From Candidatus Albibeggiatoa sp. nov. BB20 (lineage in GTDB: Bacteria; Pseudomonadota; Gammaproteobacteria; Beggiatoales; Beggiatoaceae), in contig JADGDW010000002.1 in the NCBI GenBank assembly GCA_016744725.1, forward strand, positions 1 to 64,000: a DNA stretch of 64,000 bases, given 5' to 3'. Positions 28,918 through 37,793 of the stretch are shown in pieces (the first letter of the stretch is position 1; each line of letters begins with the position of its first letter). The notes under the pieces are model-generated. The model searched no databases, was not told where the DNA came from, and saw only the letters and a list, made by a program, of their open reading frames with translations. The translations under genes and the position numbers were made by a program.

Positions 28918-29559
28918 TCATACCCCATATTGTTCACGGTAAGCAGCAATTGCTTGTAATAGCACGTCATTTTCACCATGCTCGGTTAAATAATCGACAA
29001 CATCCTGTAAATTAATAATACTCATCACCTGTGTATTAAACGTCTGTTCAACTTCGGTAATTGCAGACACATCGCCTTGGCCTTTTTCCTGACGGTTGAG
29101 TGAAATCATGACCCCAGCTAATTCCGCTTCTGCATTTTGAATAATGTGCATAGACTCGCGAATCGCTGTACCCGCACTGATGACATCATCAATCAATAAA
29201 ATACGGCCTTTTAATTCAGCACCGACTATTACACCGCCTTCACCATGATCTTTGACTTCTTTGCGATTAAAGCAGAGTGGATAATCTCGATTGTGGTGTT
29301 CAGCCAAGGCGATCGCGGTCGCGGTTACTAATGGAATACCTTTATAAGCAGGGCCAAATAACACATCAAATTCAACACCTGCATCGACAATCGCATCAGC
29401 ATAGAATTTGCCCAGCTGTGCCATGGTATCGCCTGTATTAAATAACCCAGCATTGAAAAAGTAAGGGCTTTTACGTCCTGATTTTAAAGTAAATTTACCG
29501 AAGCGTAAAACCTGCTGTTGAATTGCAAATTTTAAAAAACTATGCTGATAAGCTTGCAT
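28918..29559 (-). CDS. pyrE: Orotate phosphoribosyltransferase
   Basis: Makes orotidine 5'-monophosphate from orotate and PRPP in pyrimidine synthesis. The 213-residue length and sequence match the enteric type. [15 protein letters not shown] near the start, [21 protein letters not shown] and the PRPP motif [16 protein letters not shown] are all present. The start at MQAYQHSF (29559) is preferred to an upstream in-frame codon because the family starts there. Stands alone on its strand, convergent with rlmD. No attenuator of the enteric rph-pyrE kind is visible. Confidence 0.95.
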   Translation of the reverse strand: MQAYQHSFLKFAIQQQVLRFGKFTLKSGRKSPYFFNAGLFNTGDTMAQLGKFYADAIVDAGVEFDVLFGPAYKGIPLVTATAIALAEHHNRDYPLCFNRKEVKDHGEGGVIVGAELKGRILLIDDVISAGTAIRESMHIIQNAEAELAGVMISLNRQEKGQGDVSAITEVEQTFNTQVMSIINLQDVVDYLTEHGENDVLLQAIAAYREQYGV

Positions 29560-29896
29560 AATAAACAATTGACCTTTTTGTGTGTGAATGTCCCAATTGG
29601 GTATTTTAGATTATTTTCGCCTATCTTGGTTAAAATACAATCGTTATCCTAAATTGAACCCAAACCAAAAGCCGTGAAATAATAGATTAAATAAAATTTA
29701 GAGAAACTAACCACTTTTATCAAAACATTGTTTTCATTGATTTTTAAAAGTTTATTTGTAATCAAGATAATTCATTATTTATCAATTTCTGTTCAATTGT
29801 GAATCTTTGATCCATTATATAGCTTAAAAGCACTTTCATAAAAATTATGTTATATTACGCACCGATTGTTCCTAATCAGAGTGAGCCTAAAAGCCT
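29560..29896. other. AT-rich gap between pyrE and the DUF1538 operon
   Basis: 337 bp holding the divergent promoters of pyrE (minus) and the DUF1538 operon (plus). It is strongly AT-rich with A/T tracts around 29640-29860. No gene, repeat-family member or clear operator seen. Confidence 0.4.
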
Positions 29897-30631
29897 GTGA
29901 AACAAGTACGTGCATTTATTCAATCATTACTTGGTAGCATTCGAGACTTAGCCCCCATCATCATCGTTATTGCATTTTTTCAACTCGTAATTCTCCGCCA
30001 ACCGATTCCTGATTTAGCCAATATTCTTGCGGGTGTAGCACTGGTCATGCTAGGGCTGACTTTATTTGTACAAGGATTGGAAATGGGGCTATTCCCGATA
30101 GGTGAAACTATGGCCTATGCCTTTGCACGTAAGGGAAGCGTGGTGTGGCTACTGATATTTGCTTTTTTACTTGGATTTGGAACAACCATTGCCGAACCCG
30201 CATTGATTGCGGTCTCGGCTGAAGCGGCTGATGTTGCTGCAACAGGTGGCGTTATAGGCAAAACCGAGCAAGCCAAAGCAGACTATGCAAATGGACTGCG
30301 TTTTACAGTTGCCTTATCGGTGGGGTTTGCAATCCTGATTGGGGTTATCAGAATTATTAAAGGTTGGCCTATTCATTATCTGATTATCATCGGGTATCTT
30401 GGCGTGGTGGTGATGACAGGTTTTGCGCCCGAGTGGATTATTGGTATTGCTTATGACTCAGGCGGTGTGACCACCTCAACCATTACTGTGCCACTGGTCA
30501 CTGCATTAGGTGTGGGTTTAGCCTCTAGTATTAAAGGACGAAATCCGATGGTCGATGGGTTTGGCTTAATTGCTTTTGCCTCATTAACCCCGATGATTTT
30601 TGTGATGTTGTACGGAGTGATAACAAGCTGA
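29897..30631 (+). CDS. DUF1538 membrane protein, first subunit
   Basis: 244-residue integral membrane protein with about seven hydrophobic segments. It contains the family's repeated pattern [33 protein letters not shown] and [17 protein letters not shown]. The same three blocks recur in the next gene, which overlaps it by one base (TGATG). DUF1538 proteins are unassigned; the membrane topology and their pairing with a PII-like protein suggest a regulated transporter or channel. Starts with GTG. The downstream PII-like and CBS genes are in the same operon, so the whole set probably forms one regulated system. Confidence 0.85.
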   Translation: MKQVRAFIQSLLGSIRDLAPIIIVIAFFQLVILRQPIPDLANILAGVALVMLGLTLFVQGLEMGLFPIGETMAYAFARKGSVVWLLIFAFLLGFGTTIAEPALIAVSAEAADVAATGGVIGKTEQAKADYANGLRFTVALSVGFAILIGVIRIIKGWPIHYLIIIGYLGVVVMTGFAPEWIIGIAYDSGGVTTSTITVPLVTALGVGLASSIKGRNPMVDGFGLIAFASLTPMIFVMLYGVITS

Positions 30632-31437
30632 TGACATTACTTACCGAATTCTTATACCATTTTTTCTTCAATATCCTTAATACTTTAAAAGATGTATTAC
30701 CAATTATTGGGATTATTTTAGGCTTCCAATTTTTTGTGATTCGCAAAAGCATTCCTAATTTTGGACGGGTGATGCTGGGCTTTGTATATGTGATTCTTGG
30801 CTTAGCCTTATTTTTACAAGGATTAGAACAAGCCTTATTTCCATTGGGTAAACTGATGGCAGAACAACTCACTAATCCTGCCTTTATCGTCCCCAATTTG
30901 GTTGAAGGTGAAGAGTATATAGTGCATTGGCCAGATTATTTTTGGGTCTATATCTTTGCTGCTGCGATTGGGTTTGCGACTACAATTGCAGAACCTTCAT
31001 TACTTGCTGTGGCGATGAAAGCTTCAGAAGTATCGGGTGGTACAGTGACCTTGTGGGGTTTACGGATTGCAGTGGCGATTGGGGTTGCGATTGGGATTGC
31101 ACTGGGTACATTTCGGATTGTAACGGGCACACCGCTGCATTATTATATTATCGCAGGCTATGTTATTGTTGTGATACAAACATTCTATGCACCACGTTCC
31201 ATTATTCCCTTGGCTTTTGACTCAGGTGGTGTCACTACCTCAACTGTGACAGTGCCATTAGTTGCGGCTTTGGGTCTAGGTTTAGCGGAAACCGTACCGG
31301 GACGTAGTGCTTTACTCGATGGATTTGGATTAATTGCCTTTGCGAGCTTATTTCCTATGATGACCGTCATGGGCTATGCACAAATGGGACTCGCGATAGC
31401 AAAATATCGTGGTAAATTATCAGAATCAGACGATTAG
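30631..31437 (+). CDS. DUF1538 membrane protein, second subunit
   Basis: 268 residues, paralogous to the preceding protein: GLALFLQGLEQALFPLG, IGFATTIAEPSLLAV and [17 protein letters not shown]. It differs in a longer loop after the first blocks (NPAFIVPNLVEGEEY) and about 20 extra residues. Two fused or paired DUF1538 halves are common in this family, suggesting an obligate heterodimer. The start ATG overlaps the stop of the first subunit. The PII-like gene starts 10 bp after its stop. Confidence 0.85.
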   Translation: MTLLTEFLYHFFFNILNTLKDVLPIIGIILGFQFFVIRKSIPNFGRVMLGFVYVILGLALFLQGLEQALFPLGKLMAEQLTNPAFIVPNLVEGEEYIVHWPDYFWVYIFAAAIGFATTIAEPSLLAVAMKASEVSGGTVTLWGLRIAVAIGVAIGIALGTFRIVTGTPLHYYIIAGYVIVVIQTFYAPRSIIPLAFDSGGVTTSTVTVPLVAALGLGLAETVPGRSALLDGFGLIAFASLFPMMTVMGYAQMGLAIAKYRGKLSESDD

Positions 31438-31447
31438 AGATGAAACC

Positions 31448-31798
31448 ATGCACTTTAAATTAATTATTGCTTTTATATCTGAAGATAAGACGGATAAGGT
31501 GTTAAAAACTGCACGAGAACGTGGTGCAACAGGTGCGACTGTGATTAATCACGCTCGTGGCGAAGGGTTGAAACCAACCAAGACCTTTTTTGGCTTAAGT
31601 TTGGAAACCCAACGTGATGTTGTCCTGTTTCTGGTTGAAGAGCATTTGTCACGTAAGATTTTAGAAAGTATCGCTGAAACTGGCGGCTTTGAAGAAGATG
31701 CTGGAGCAGGGATTGCTTTTCAGGTTGATGTTGAAGATGCGATTGGCATATCACATCAAATGCGTAAATTGACTCAAGTTGTAGGGGATGAAATATGA
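31448..31798 (+). CDS. PII-like regulatory protein
   Basis: 116-residue GlnB-fold protein (FKLIIAFISEDKTDKVLKTARERGATGATVINHARGEG, then a family-like C-terminal strand). The region where a T-loop would sit is short and ends KPTKTFFGLSLE. No Tyr equivalent to the uridylylated Tyr51 of classical GlnB is obvious, so nucleotide sensing rather than covalent modification is likely. Start at 31448 because the family begins with a beta strand here. The longer frame from 31409 overlaps the membrane gene by 29 bp. It overlaps the CBS gene by 4 bp. Probable job: gate the DUF1538 pair. Confidence 0.82.
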   Translation: MHFKLIIAFISEDKTDKVLKTARERGATGATVINHARGEGLKPTKTFFGLSLETQRDVVLFLVEEHLSRKILESIAETGGFEEDAGAGIAFQVDVEDAIGISHQMRKLTQVVGDEI

Positions 31799-32220
31799 GC
31801 GATGAACAAAGCATTGTTCGTGTACGTGATGTCATGAAAACGGAATTTGACCGCATTGATGGCACTACCACGGTTTCGGAAGCATTGACTTCGATGCAAC
31901 ATCCAGAAGTGCGCTTATTTGTAGTGAATAAACGTGATGAAGATGACGAATTTGGGATGCTGTTATTATCTGAAATTGCGCGTGAAGTGTTAGCAAAAGA
32001 CCGTTCGCCTGAGCGAGTCAATGTCTATGAAATTATGGTCAAACCTGTTATTACAGTATCGCCTAGAATGGATATTCGCTACTGTGCGCGTTTGTTTAAC
32101 CGATTTAAAGTGTCTCGTAGTCTCGTTGTTGAAAATGATGAAGTGATTGGCGTGGTCAGCTTCACTGATATTGTATTGCGTGGCATGTGCAATTTATATA
32201 ATGTGTGCCCGATTGGTTAA
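31795..32220 (+). CDS. CBS-domain protein
   Basis: 141 residues with two tandem CBS motifs: VRDVMKTEFDRIDGTTTVSEALTSM and NVYEIMVKPVITVSPRMDIRYCARLF, each followed by a short beta-alpha unit (residues about 10-70 and 75-135). CBS pairs bind adenine nucleotides such as AMP, ATP or SAM. Overlapping the PII-like gene by ATGA, it adds a second nucleotide-sensing element to the DUF1538 operon. No attached enzyme or channel domain, so it must act as a partner. It ends at a convergent hairpin shared with pgi. Confidence 0.85.
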   Translation: MSDEQSIVRVRDVMKTEFDRIDGTTTVSEALTSMQHPEVRLFVVNKRDEDDEFGMLLLSEIAREVLAKDRSPERVNVYEIMVKPVITVSPRMDIRYCARLFNRFKVSRSLVVENDEVIGVVSFTDIVLRGMCNLYNVCPIG

Positions 32221-32246
32221 AACGGCTCACTTACATGATTTGTAAG

Positions 32247-32276
32247 ACTGGCAGCCCTTACTAAAGGGTTGCCAGT
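32247..32276. terminator. Bidirectional terminator-like hairpin between CBS gene and pgi
   Basis: ACTGGCAGCCCTT and AAAGGGTTGCCAGT form a stem of about 13 bp with one G-T pair and a loop of about 4 bases, centred between convergent stops. It reuses the ACTGGCAG arm of the miniature element. T-rich sequence (TTATTTTA) follows on the plus strand. Confidence 0.7.
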
Positions 32277-32286
32277 TCAGGTTATT

Positions 32287-33936
32287 TTATCGTTTGGCTT
32301 TAATATAATTGAGCAAACCACTAACTGCATCATCAGCATTGATATGATGAGTTTTTCCTTCTAAATCAGGCAATAAAGTATTTGCAACTTGCTTACCTAA
32401 TTCAACGCCCCATTGGTCAAACGGGTTTAAATTCCAGCAAACACCCTGCACAAAAGTTTTATGTTCATACAGTGCCAATAACGCGCCCAGTGTTTCAGGG
32501 TTTAAACGTTGATAAACCAGCACATTACTCGGTTTGTTGCCGATAAAAGTACGGTGTGGCAGTTGTAATGCAATTTCCTCTAAGGTTTCGCCTTTATCTT
32601 CCAGCATCTTTTCCGTTATTCCAGCCGAACGACCATTCATCAAGGCATCAGTTTGCGCCAGTGCATTGGATAAAGTAGCCGCTTCATGCGAATCTTTGTC
32701 ATACACATTTTCAACGGCAATGATGAAATCAGCAGGCACAATATGGGTTCCTTGATGCAATAATTGATAAAACGCATGTTGGCCATTATTTCCCGGTGCA
32801 CCCCACACAATCGGACAAGTAGCATAATCCACGGTCTCACCATCACGTGATATCTGCTTACCTAAACTTTCCATCACCAATTGTTGTAAATAAGGTGGTA
32901 ATAATTCCAACGCAAAATCATACGGCAATACAGCATGAGTTTGGGCATTCTCAAAAAAGTTGTTATACCAAATCCCAATTAAACCTAACAATACAGGCAT
33001 ATTTTGTTCTAGTGGCGCGTTTTGAAAGTGTTTATCCATTTCATGCGCCCCTGCCAATAACTTTTTAAAATTATCCATCCCAATCATAACGCTGATGGAC
33101 AAGCCAATGGCTGACCATAAAGAATAACGCCCGCCAACCCAATCCCAAAATTCAAACATATCATTGGGGTTAATACCAAATTCAATCACTTTCTCACGAT
33201 TAGTGCTGACGGCTACGAAATGTCGAGCAATGGCGATTTCATTATTATCGGTCTTATTTAAAAACCAATTTCTAGCACTGTGTGCATTAAGCATTGTTTC
33301 TTGGGTCGTAAACGTTTTTGAGGCAATGATAAATAAGGTTGTTTCTGGATTCAGGTCAGCCAATATTTCTGATAAATGGGTGGCATCAACGTTGGAAATA
33401 AAATGGCATTTTAAACGCTCATGATGATAAGGTTTTAATGCACGCACCACCATTGCAGGGCCTAAATCAGAACCGCCAATCCCAATATTAACAATGGTTT
33501 CAATCGGTTTTTCAGTAAAACCACGCCAAATTCCATTGCGTACCGATTCCGCAAATTGTTGCATTTGATTTAACACCGTGTTGACTTTAGGCATGACATC
33601 TTCGCCATCAATATAAATCGGTGTATTACTACGATTCCGTAACGCGGTGTGTAAAACAGCTCGATTTTCAGTATGATTAATTTTTTCACCACGAAACATG
33701 CGTTCAATCCAAGTTTCTAATTGCGTTTGCTCTGCAAGTTTACACAATAAATCCACGGTTTCTTGAGAGAGGTGATTACGCGAGTAATCTAATAATAAGC
33801 CACATGATTCTAATGAAAATTGGGAAAAACGCTGAGGGTTTTGCTGAAATAAATCGTGTAAATGGATCGATGACAGGCTGATTTGATGTTGTTGTAATTG
33901 TTTCCAAATCTCAGTTTGTGTTATTGAATTCTTCAT
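32287..33936 (-). CDS. pgi: Glucose-6-phosphate isomerase
   Basis: Interconverts glucose 6-phosphate and fructose 6-phosphate. 549 residues, matching E. coli Pgi. Signature blocks: IGIGGSDLGPAMV, SKTFTTQET, FWDWVGGRYSLWSAIGL, the catalytic region EQNMPVLLGLIGIWY, and GKQISRDG with NGQHAFYQLLHQGT. The ATG at 33936 has TTGGAAACC upstream; a TTG 12 bp earlier is in frame but less likely. Monocistronic, convergent with the DUF1538 operon. Confidence 0.96.
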   Translation of the reverse strand: MKNSITQTEIWKQLQQHQISLSSIHLHDLFQQNPQRFSQFSLESCGLLLDYSRNHLSQETVDLLCKLAEQTQLETWIERMFRGEKINHTENRAVLHTALRNRSNTPIYIDGEDVMPKVNTVLNQMQQFAESVRNGIWRGFTEKPIETIVNIGIGGSDLGPAMVVRALKPYHHERLKCHFISNVDATHLSEILADLNPETTLFIIASKTFTTQETMLNAHSARNWFLNKTDNNEIAIARHFVAVSTNREKVIEFGINPNDMFEFWDWVGGRYSLWSAIGLSISVMIGMDNFKKLLAGAHEMDKHFQNAPLEQNMPVLLGLIGIWYNNFFENAQTHAVLPYDFALELLPPYLQQLVMESLGKQISRDGETVDYATCPIVWGAPGNNGQHAFYQLLHQGTHIVPADFIIAVENVYDKDSHEAATLSNALAQTDALMNGRSAGITEKMLEDKGETLEEIALQLPHRTFIGNKPSNVLVYQRLNPETLGALLALYEHKTFVQGVCWNLNPFDQWGVELGKQVANTLLPDLEGKTHHINADDAVSGLLNYIKAKR

Positions 33937-34094
33937 GGTGGTTTCCAAAATATTGTTATTTAATTTATTATATCTGAGGCAGTTTACAATTGTATTGAGG
34001 TCAAAGCAGAAAATCTACTCATAGCGATTGGTTTAAATATTGGATTGCCCTAATACTCTCAGAATTTGAGACCGATTTTCATAAGGAGAATATC

Positions 34095-34787
34095 ATGCGT
34101 TACACTGGCCTTTTATCTTATTGGCTTATACTTCCCCTCTTTGCTCTAAACTTTACGGTGCAAGCTGATGATGATGCAACCCCATCAACAACCAATGAAG
34201 TTCAAACCGTAATTGAAGCATTAAGCCAACCTAAAGCAGCACCTAAGTTAACAGGTTCGCAATTGATTAAGGAGTTAAAGTCTGGTGGTTATGTGATTTT
34301 TATGCGTCATGCTTTGAGTGAAGAAGAAAATGATGAGTATGAAGTGGATTTAGAAAATTGTAAAACCCAGCGGAATTTATCTGAAAAAGGTAAAAAGCAG
34401 GCTAAAACAATTGGTAGTGCGGTGAAAAAATTAGGTATTCCGATTGGTGAGGTACATACCAGCCCTTATTGCCGTTGTGTAGATACTGCACAGTTAGTAT
34501 TTGGTCAAGCGAATTCTCGCCCTGAGCTAACTTATGCTGCCGCTTTAGAAACCGAAGAAGAGCGTGCTGAATATTCTGACACCTTGTTACAATTACTAAG
34601 TATTGCACCTGAAGAAGGTAAAAATACAGTCATAGTGTCACATTCAGTGAATTTACAAGAAGCGACAGGGATTTTACCAAAGCCTGAAGGTGTAGTGCAT
34701 ATCTTTAAACCTACTGACGAGGGTTATGAGCATATTGGTGAAATTAAACCCGATTTTTGGGATATTTTCTTATTCACCGCACCTTAA
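34095..34787 (+). CDS. Periplasmic histidine phosphatase-family protein
   Basis: 230 residues with an N-terminal signal peptide (MRYTGLLSYWLILPLFALNFTVQA). It carries the phosphoglycerate-mutase/SixA-type motif FMRHAL (RHG-type loop, here RHA), then LSEKGKKQAKTIG, TSPYCRCVDTAQLVFG with the second Arg, and VIVSHSVNLQEATG with the second His. These suggest a functional acid-phosphatase fold exported to the periplasm. Substrate unknown. GGAGAA lies ahead of the start. The 486-bp gap downstream contains degenerate repeats. Confidence 0.82.
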   Translation: MRYTGLLSYWLILPLFALNFTVQADDDATPSTTNEVQTVIEALSQPKAAPKLTGSQLIKELKSGGYVIFMRHALSEEENDEYEVDLENCKTQRNLSEKGKKQAKTIGSAVKKLGIPIGEVHTSPYCRCVDTAQLVFGQANSRPELTYAAALETEEERAEYSDTLLQLLSIAPEEGKNTVIVSHSVNLQEATGILPKPEGVVHIFKPTDEGYEHIGEIKPDFWDIFLFTAP

Positions 34788-35273
34788 TTTTTTGTAAATA
34801 GCGAAATACCACAGGTCAGGGCTGCTAATCTTTTAAAAATTGTCAGTCCTATACTTCACACTGTTGCAATTTGTTTTTTTCTCGTTCCACGCAATGCGTG
34901 GAATGTTCCATAGACGCACTTGCGTCTTGATATTTTTTGATGGCGATGCACCGCGTTGTCACAAGTTAAAATTCATTTTTAGACGTAGTTCAGTATAAAC
35001 CAATTTATCCAACACTGGACTCTCTGCAACAGTGAGTAATTTACCTTTTAATTCAATTCTCTCAAACAATAATGGCCTAGATATTTTTTAACAAATACAA
35101 TAAAACCCATACTTTAAAAGCATTTTATACTTATAAATTATTGAAGTATTTTATATTTTTCAAAATCTGATTGATGAGCTGTCAAACAAATATATCTAAA
35201 TCTATTGCAGTTTTACCAAAACAAGGTTAATTTTGTACGCTTTGCAGATTTTTAGCTTTCAGGACAAAATATA
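34788..35273. other. Gap with degenerate repeats, no gene found
   Basis: 486 bp. At 34817-34850 a decayed miniature-element core (AGGGCTGC...TGTCAGTCCT). At 34885-34903 the palindrome TTCCACGCAATGCGTGGAA, and at 34913-34926 GACGC-ACTT-GCGTC: the same kind of modules as in the 2229-2341/6008-6127 repeats, but with different arms. The rest is AT-rich and must hold the promoter for the next gene. Confidence 0.6.
34885..34926. repeat. Modular palindromic repeat, third (shortened) copy
   Basis: Two adjacent palindromes, TTCCACGCAATGCGTGGAA and GACGC-ACTT-GCGTC, separated by 9 bases. They echo the TTCCAACGG-N3-CCGTTGGAA and GACGC-N3-GCGTC modules of copies A and B at 2.2 and 6.0 kb. Stems are conserved in kind though bases differ, as expected if structure rather than sequence is kept. 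Confidence 0.55.
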
Positions 35274-36074
35274 GTGAGCAACCATATTCTAGGCTTTTCT
35301 GCCATATTGGCTTATTTACTGGCAACTTCCTCAGGTTTATTTGTTTCACATTCCAACACACTACGTCGTCAAGCTGTACTTGCATTAAGTCTGATTGCCA
35401 TCATATTACACGCATTGGTGCTACGCCAAACAATGGTGATGCCAGAAGGATTGAATTTAGGGTTTTTCAATGCAGTCTCATTGGTCTCATGGGTTATTGC
35501 ATTGCTATTGATGCTGACACTGACTTCAAAACCGATTGAAAGCCTTATTGTGGTTTTATTTCCTTTGGCGGCGTTCTCGATTGGATTAGAACTCTATTTT
35601 CACTCAACAGTTCTGCTGATTAGCAATATTCCATTTGGCGTACAAATTCATATTTTTTATTCAGTCTTGGCATACAGTGTGTTAACAATTTCAGCACTAC
35701 AAGCGATATTTTTATCCATACAAGATTATCAGTTACGTCACAAACGTCTTGGTTTTGTCATGCGTCAGTTGCCGCCATTACAGTTGATGGAAAGTTTGTT
35801 GTTTCAAATGATTGGCTTAGGCTTGCTGTTTTTAACCTTGAGCCTCATTAGTGGTTTTGTATTTTTACAAGATATTTTTGCACAACACTTGGTTCATAAA
35901 ACGATTCTATCCATTGCAGCATGGTGGTTATTTGCTGTTTTATTATGGGGACATTGGCAATATGGATGGCGTGGACGGATGGTTATTCGTTGGCATTTAC
36001 TCGGTTTTTTCATTCTTATGTTAGCTTATTTTGGTAGTAAATTAGTGCTTGAATTAATCCTACACAGGACTTGA
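35274..36074 (+). CDS. CcsA/YpjD-like cytochrome c assembly membrane protein
   Basis: 266 residues with about eight membrane helices, of the CcmC/CcsA heme-handling superfamily. The Trp-poor family pattern is present: LGLLFLTLSLISGFVF near residue 180 and WGHWQYGWRGR(M)VIRWHLLGF near 225, with His residues placed to bind heme. In gammaproteobacteria the homologue (YpjD/CorE-type) is often near ffh. It starts with GTG behind GGACAAAATATA, a weak site. Neighbouring dksA is 117 bp downstream. Heme export or membrane assembly is inferred from family. Confidence 0.8.
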   Translation: MSNHILGFSAILAYLLATSSGLFVSHSNTLRRQAVLALSLIAIILHALVLRQTMVMPEGLNLGFFNAVSLVSWVIALLLMLTLTSKPIESLIVVLFPLAAFSIGLELYFHSTVLLISNIPFGVQIHIFYSVLAYSVLTISALQAIFLSIQDYQLRHKRLGFVMRQLPPLQLMESLLFQMIGLGLLFLTLSLISGFVFLQDIFAQHLVHKTILSIAAWWLFAVLLWGHWQYGWRGRMVIRWHLLGFFILMLAYFGSKLVLELILHRT

Positions 36075-36191
36075 CAAATTTAAGTTAGTTAATACATTTA
36101 GTTTCTTTAGGGAATGCGCACAATACTTGCTTGCAATTAGATTTCTTTTTTGGTATAGGTGTGCAGCTTATTTTTATGAAGGAGAACACTC

Positions 36192-36638
36192 ATGTCTGTT
36201 GCAGCAGAACAAATGAAACAAGTCAGTCAATCTATTACTGATTTTAAACCGTATCAACCTGCGTCGAATGAAGATTATATGAGTGACAAACAACTTGAGC
36301 ATTTTAGCCAAATGTTGTTAGCTTGGAAGCAAGAACTTGTAAATGAAGTAAAACGTACTGTCGATCACATGAAAGATGATGCGTCAAACTTCCCTGATCC
36401 GAATGATAGAGCAAGTCAAGAAGAAGAGTTTGCTTTAGAGCTTCGGACTCGTGATCGTGAACGCAAATTGATTAAGAAAATTGATGAAGCCTTACATCAA
36501 ATCGGCATTGGTGAATATGGCTATTGTGAAGCGTGTGGCGTTGAAATTGGTTTACGTCGTTTAGAAGCACGCCCAACCGCAACCAAATGTATTGATTGCA
36601 AAACACTAGATGAAATCCGTGAAAAACAATTGGCCTAA
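36192..36638 (+). CDS. dksA: RNA polymerase-binding transcription factor DksA
   Basis: Binds the RNA polymerase secondary channel and with ppGpp shifts transcription during the stringent response. 148 residues: a coiled-coil of about 40-105 with the acidic tip DDASNFPDPNDRASQEEE, then a four-cysteine zinc finger CEACG...CIDC (about 113-137). The Asp pair needed at the tip is kept. AAGGAG precedes the ATG. It is 27 bp from gluQRS, the standard dksA-gluQRS pairing in gammaproteobacteria. Confidence 0.97.
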   Translation: MSVAAEQMKQVSQSITDFKPYQPASNEDYMSDKQLEHFSQMLLAWKQELVNEVKRTVDHMKDDASNFPDPNDRASQEEEFALELRTRDRERKLIKKIDEALHQIGIGEYGYCEACGVEIGLRRLEARPTATKCIDCKTLDEIREKQLA

Positions 36639-36665
36639 TATTATTTAAACACTGCTTTTTTTAAA

Positions 36666-37529
36666 TTGTACATCGGAAGATTTGCCCCATCACCTACGGG
36701 CTCACTACATTTTGGCTCATTGGTCACGGCTGTAGGTAGTTATCTACACGCCCGACAGCAAAATGGCCGTTGGTTAGTGCGCATTGAAGATTTGGACTCA
36801 CCACGTGTTGTTAAAGGTGCAGATAAAGCAATTTTAAGCACGCTCCACCGTTTCGGCATGGATTGGGATGGCGATATTATGTATCAAAGCCAACGTCAAC
36901 TAGCTTACCAACATGCCCTTGACGCTCTCACATCTCTGCAACTCATCTACCCTTGCACTTGTAGCCGTCAACGTTTGAAAGGCCAAATGTATGATGGCCA
37001 CTGTAGGCAAAGCAGCTCTATCCCCAATCAGCCTCATGCGTTACGTGTCAAAGTAAATACGCTCTTATTGCACTTTTTTGATAATGTACAGGGTGAAATC
37101 AGCCAAAATATGCTAACGGAGATTGGTGATTTTATTGTCAAACGTAAAGATGGTTTGTTTGCTTATCAGCTAGCGGTTGTGGTTGATGATGCCGAACAAG
37201 GGGTGACAGATGTAGTACGTGGTTGTGATTTGTTGGATACGACCACACGGCAGTTATATTTACAGCAATTACTCGATTTTCCACGCCCGAATTACACTCA
37301 TTTACCTGTGATGCTCAATGCTAAAGGCCTCAAACTGAGTAAACAAAACCATGCACCCACCATTGATGAACAGCCTATTCTACCATTGTTGTATCAAGCA
37401 CTAGCGATGCTTGGGCAATTCCCACCCGCAGATTTAATCAATGAGAATATACAGATTTTTTGGGATTGGGCAATTGATAACTGGTCACTAGATAATGTGC
37501 CATTACAAGAGGGATTGGAAGTAGGATAA
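36666..37529 (+). CDS. gluQRS: Glutamyl-Q tRNA(Asp) synthetase
   Basis: Truncated glutamyl-tRNA synthetase paralogue that glutamylates queuosine in the tRNA(Asp) anticodon. 287 residues. It has the class I signature PSPTGSLHFGSL at the start, KLSKQN for KMSKS, and the Cys zinc site CTCSRQRLKG...GHCR. There is no anticodon-binding domain. It starts with TTG at 36666, as no ATG or GTG is available in the space after dksA. Normal synteny with dksA. A miniature element lies after the stop. Confidence 0.93.
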   Translation: MYIGRFAPSPTGSLHFGSLVTAVGSYLHARQQNGRWLVRIEDLDSPRVVKGADKAILSTLHRFGMDWDGDIMYQSQRQLAYQHALDALTSLQLIYPCTCSRQRLKGQMYDGHCRQSSSIPNQPHALRVKVNTLLLHFFDNVQGEISQNMLTEIGDFIVKRKDGLFAYQLAVVVDDAEQGVTDVVRGCDLLDTTTRQLYLQQLLDFPRPNYTHLPVMLNAKGLKLSKQNHAPTIDEQPILPLLYQALAMLGQFPPADLINENIQIFWDWAIDNWSLDNVPLQEGLEVG

Positions 37530-37676
37530 GTATGTGTGTTTGATAAAAAATCAGCCACATCTATCTAAATGAGAGAATGGGTTATGGTTACATAGGGACT
37601 GCTGTCAGCCTACGACACTGCTTTGCCAACAACAATAAGTGGAACTCCTAGTCATTTTACAACAACTAGGAGCTTG

Positions 37677-37792
37677 TATAGTCAATTTCGATTTGTATGT
37701 TAGGACTGGCAGTCCTTTTATACTTTAAATATCAATCACTTTTGAAATCTAGGACTGCCAGCCCTGTATTACTTTAAAATAAAACGATTATA
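37677..37792 (+). mobile_element. Miniature element (MITE-like), copy 4
   Basis: 116 bp with borders TATAGTCAATTTCG and AAAACGATTATA and inner palindromes AGGACTGGCAGTCCT and AGGACTGCCAGCCCT. It fills the convergent gluQRS/clpA gap and abuts the clpA stop codon (37794). Confidence 0.9.
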
Positions 37793-37793
37793 A

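Noticed and set aside
30531..30896. Minus-strand 121-codon frame over the DUF1538 pair
   Set aside because: Antisense to two paralogous membrane genes with conserved blocks; basic composition is a by-product of the opposite strand.
31545..32021. Minus-strand 158-codon frame over the PII-like and CBS genes
   Set aside because: Lies across two clearly coding genes with overlapping start/stop; no family features.
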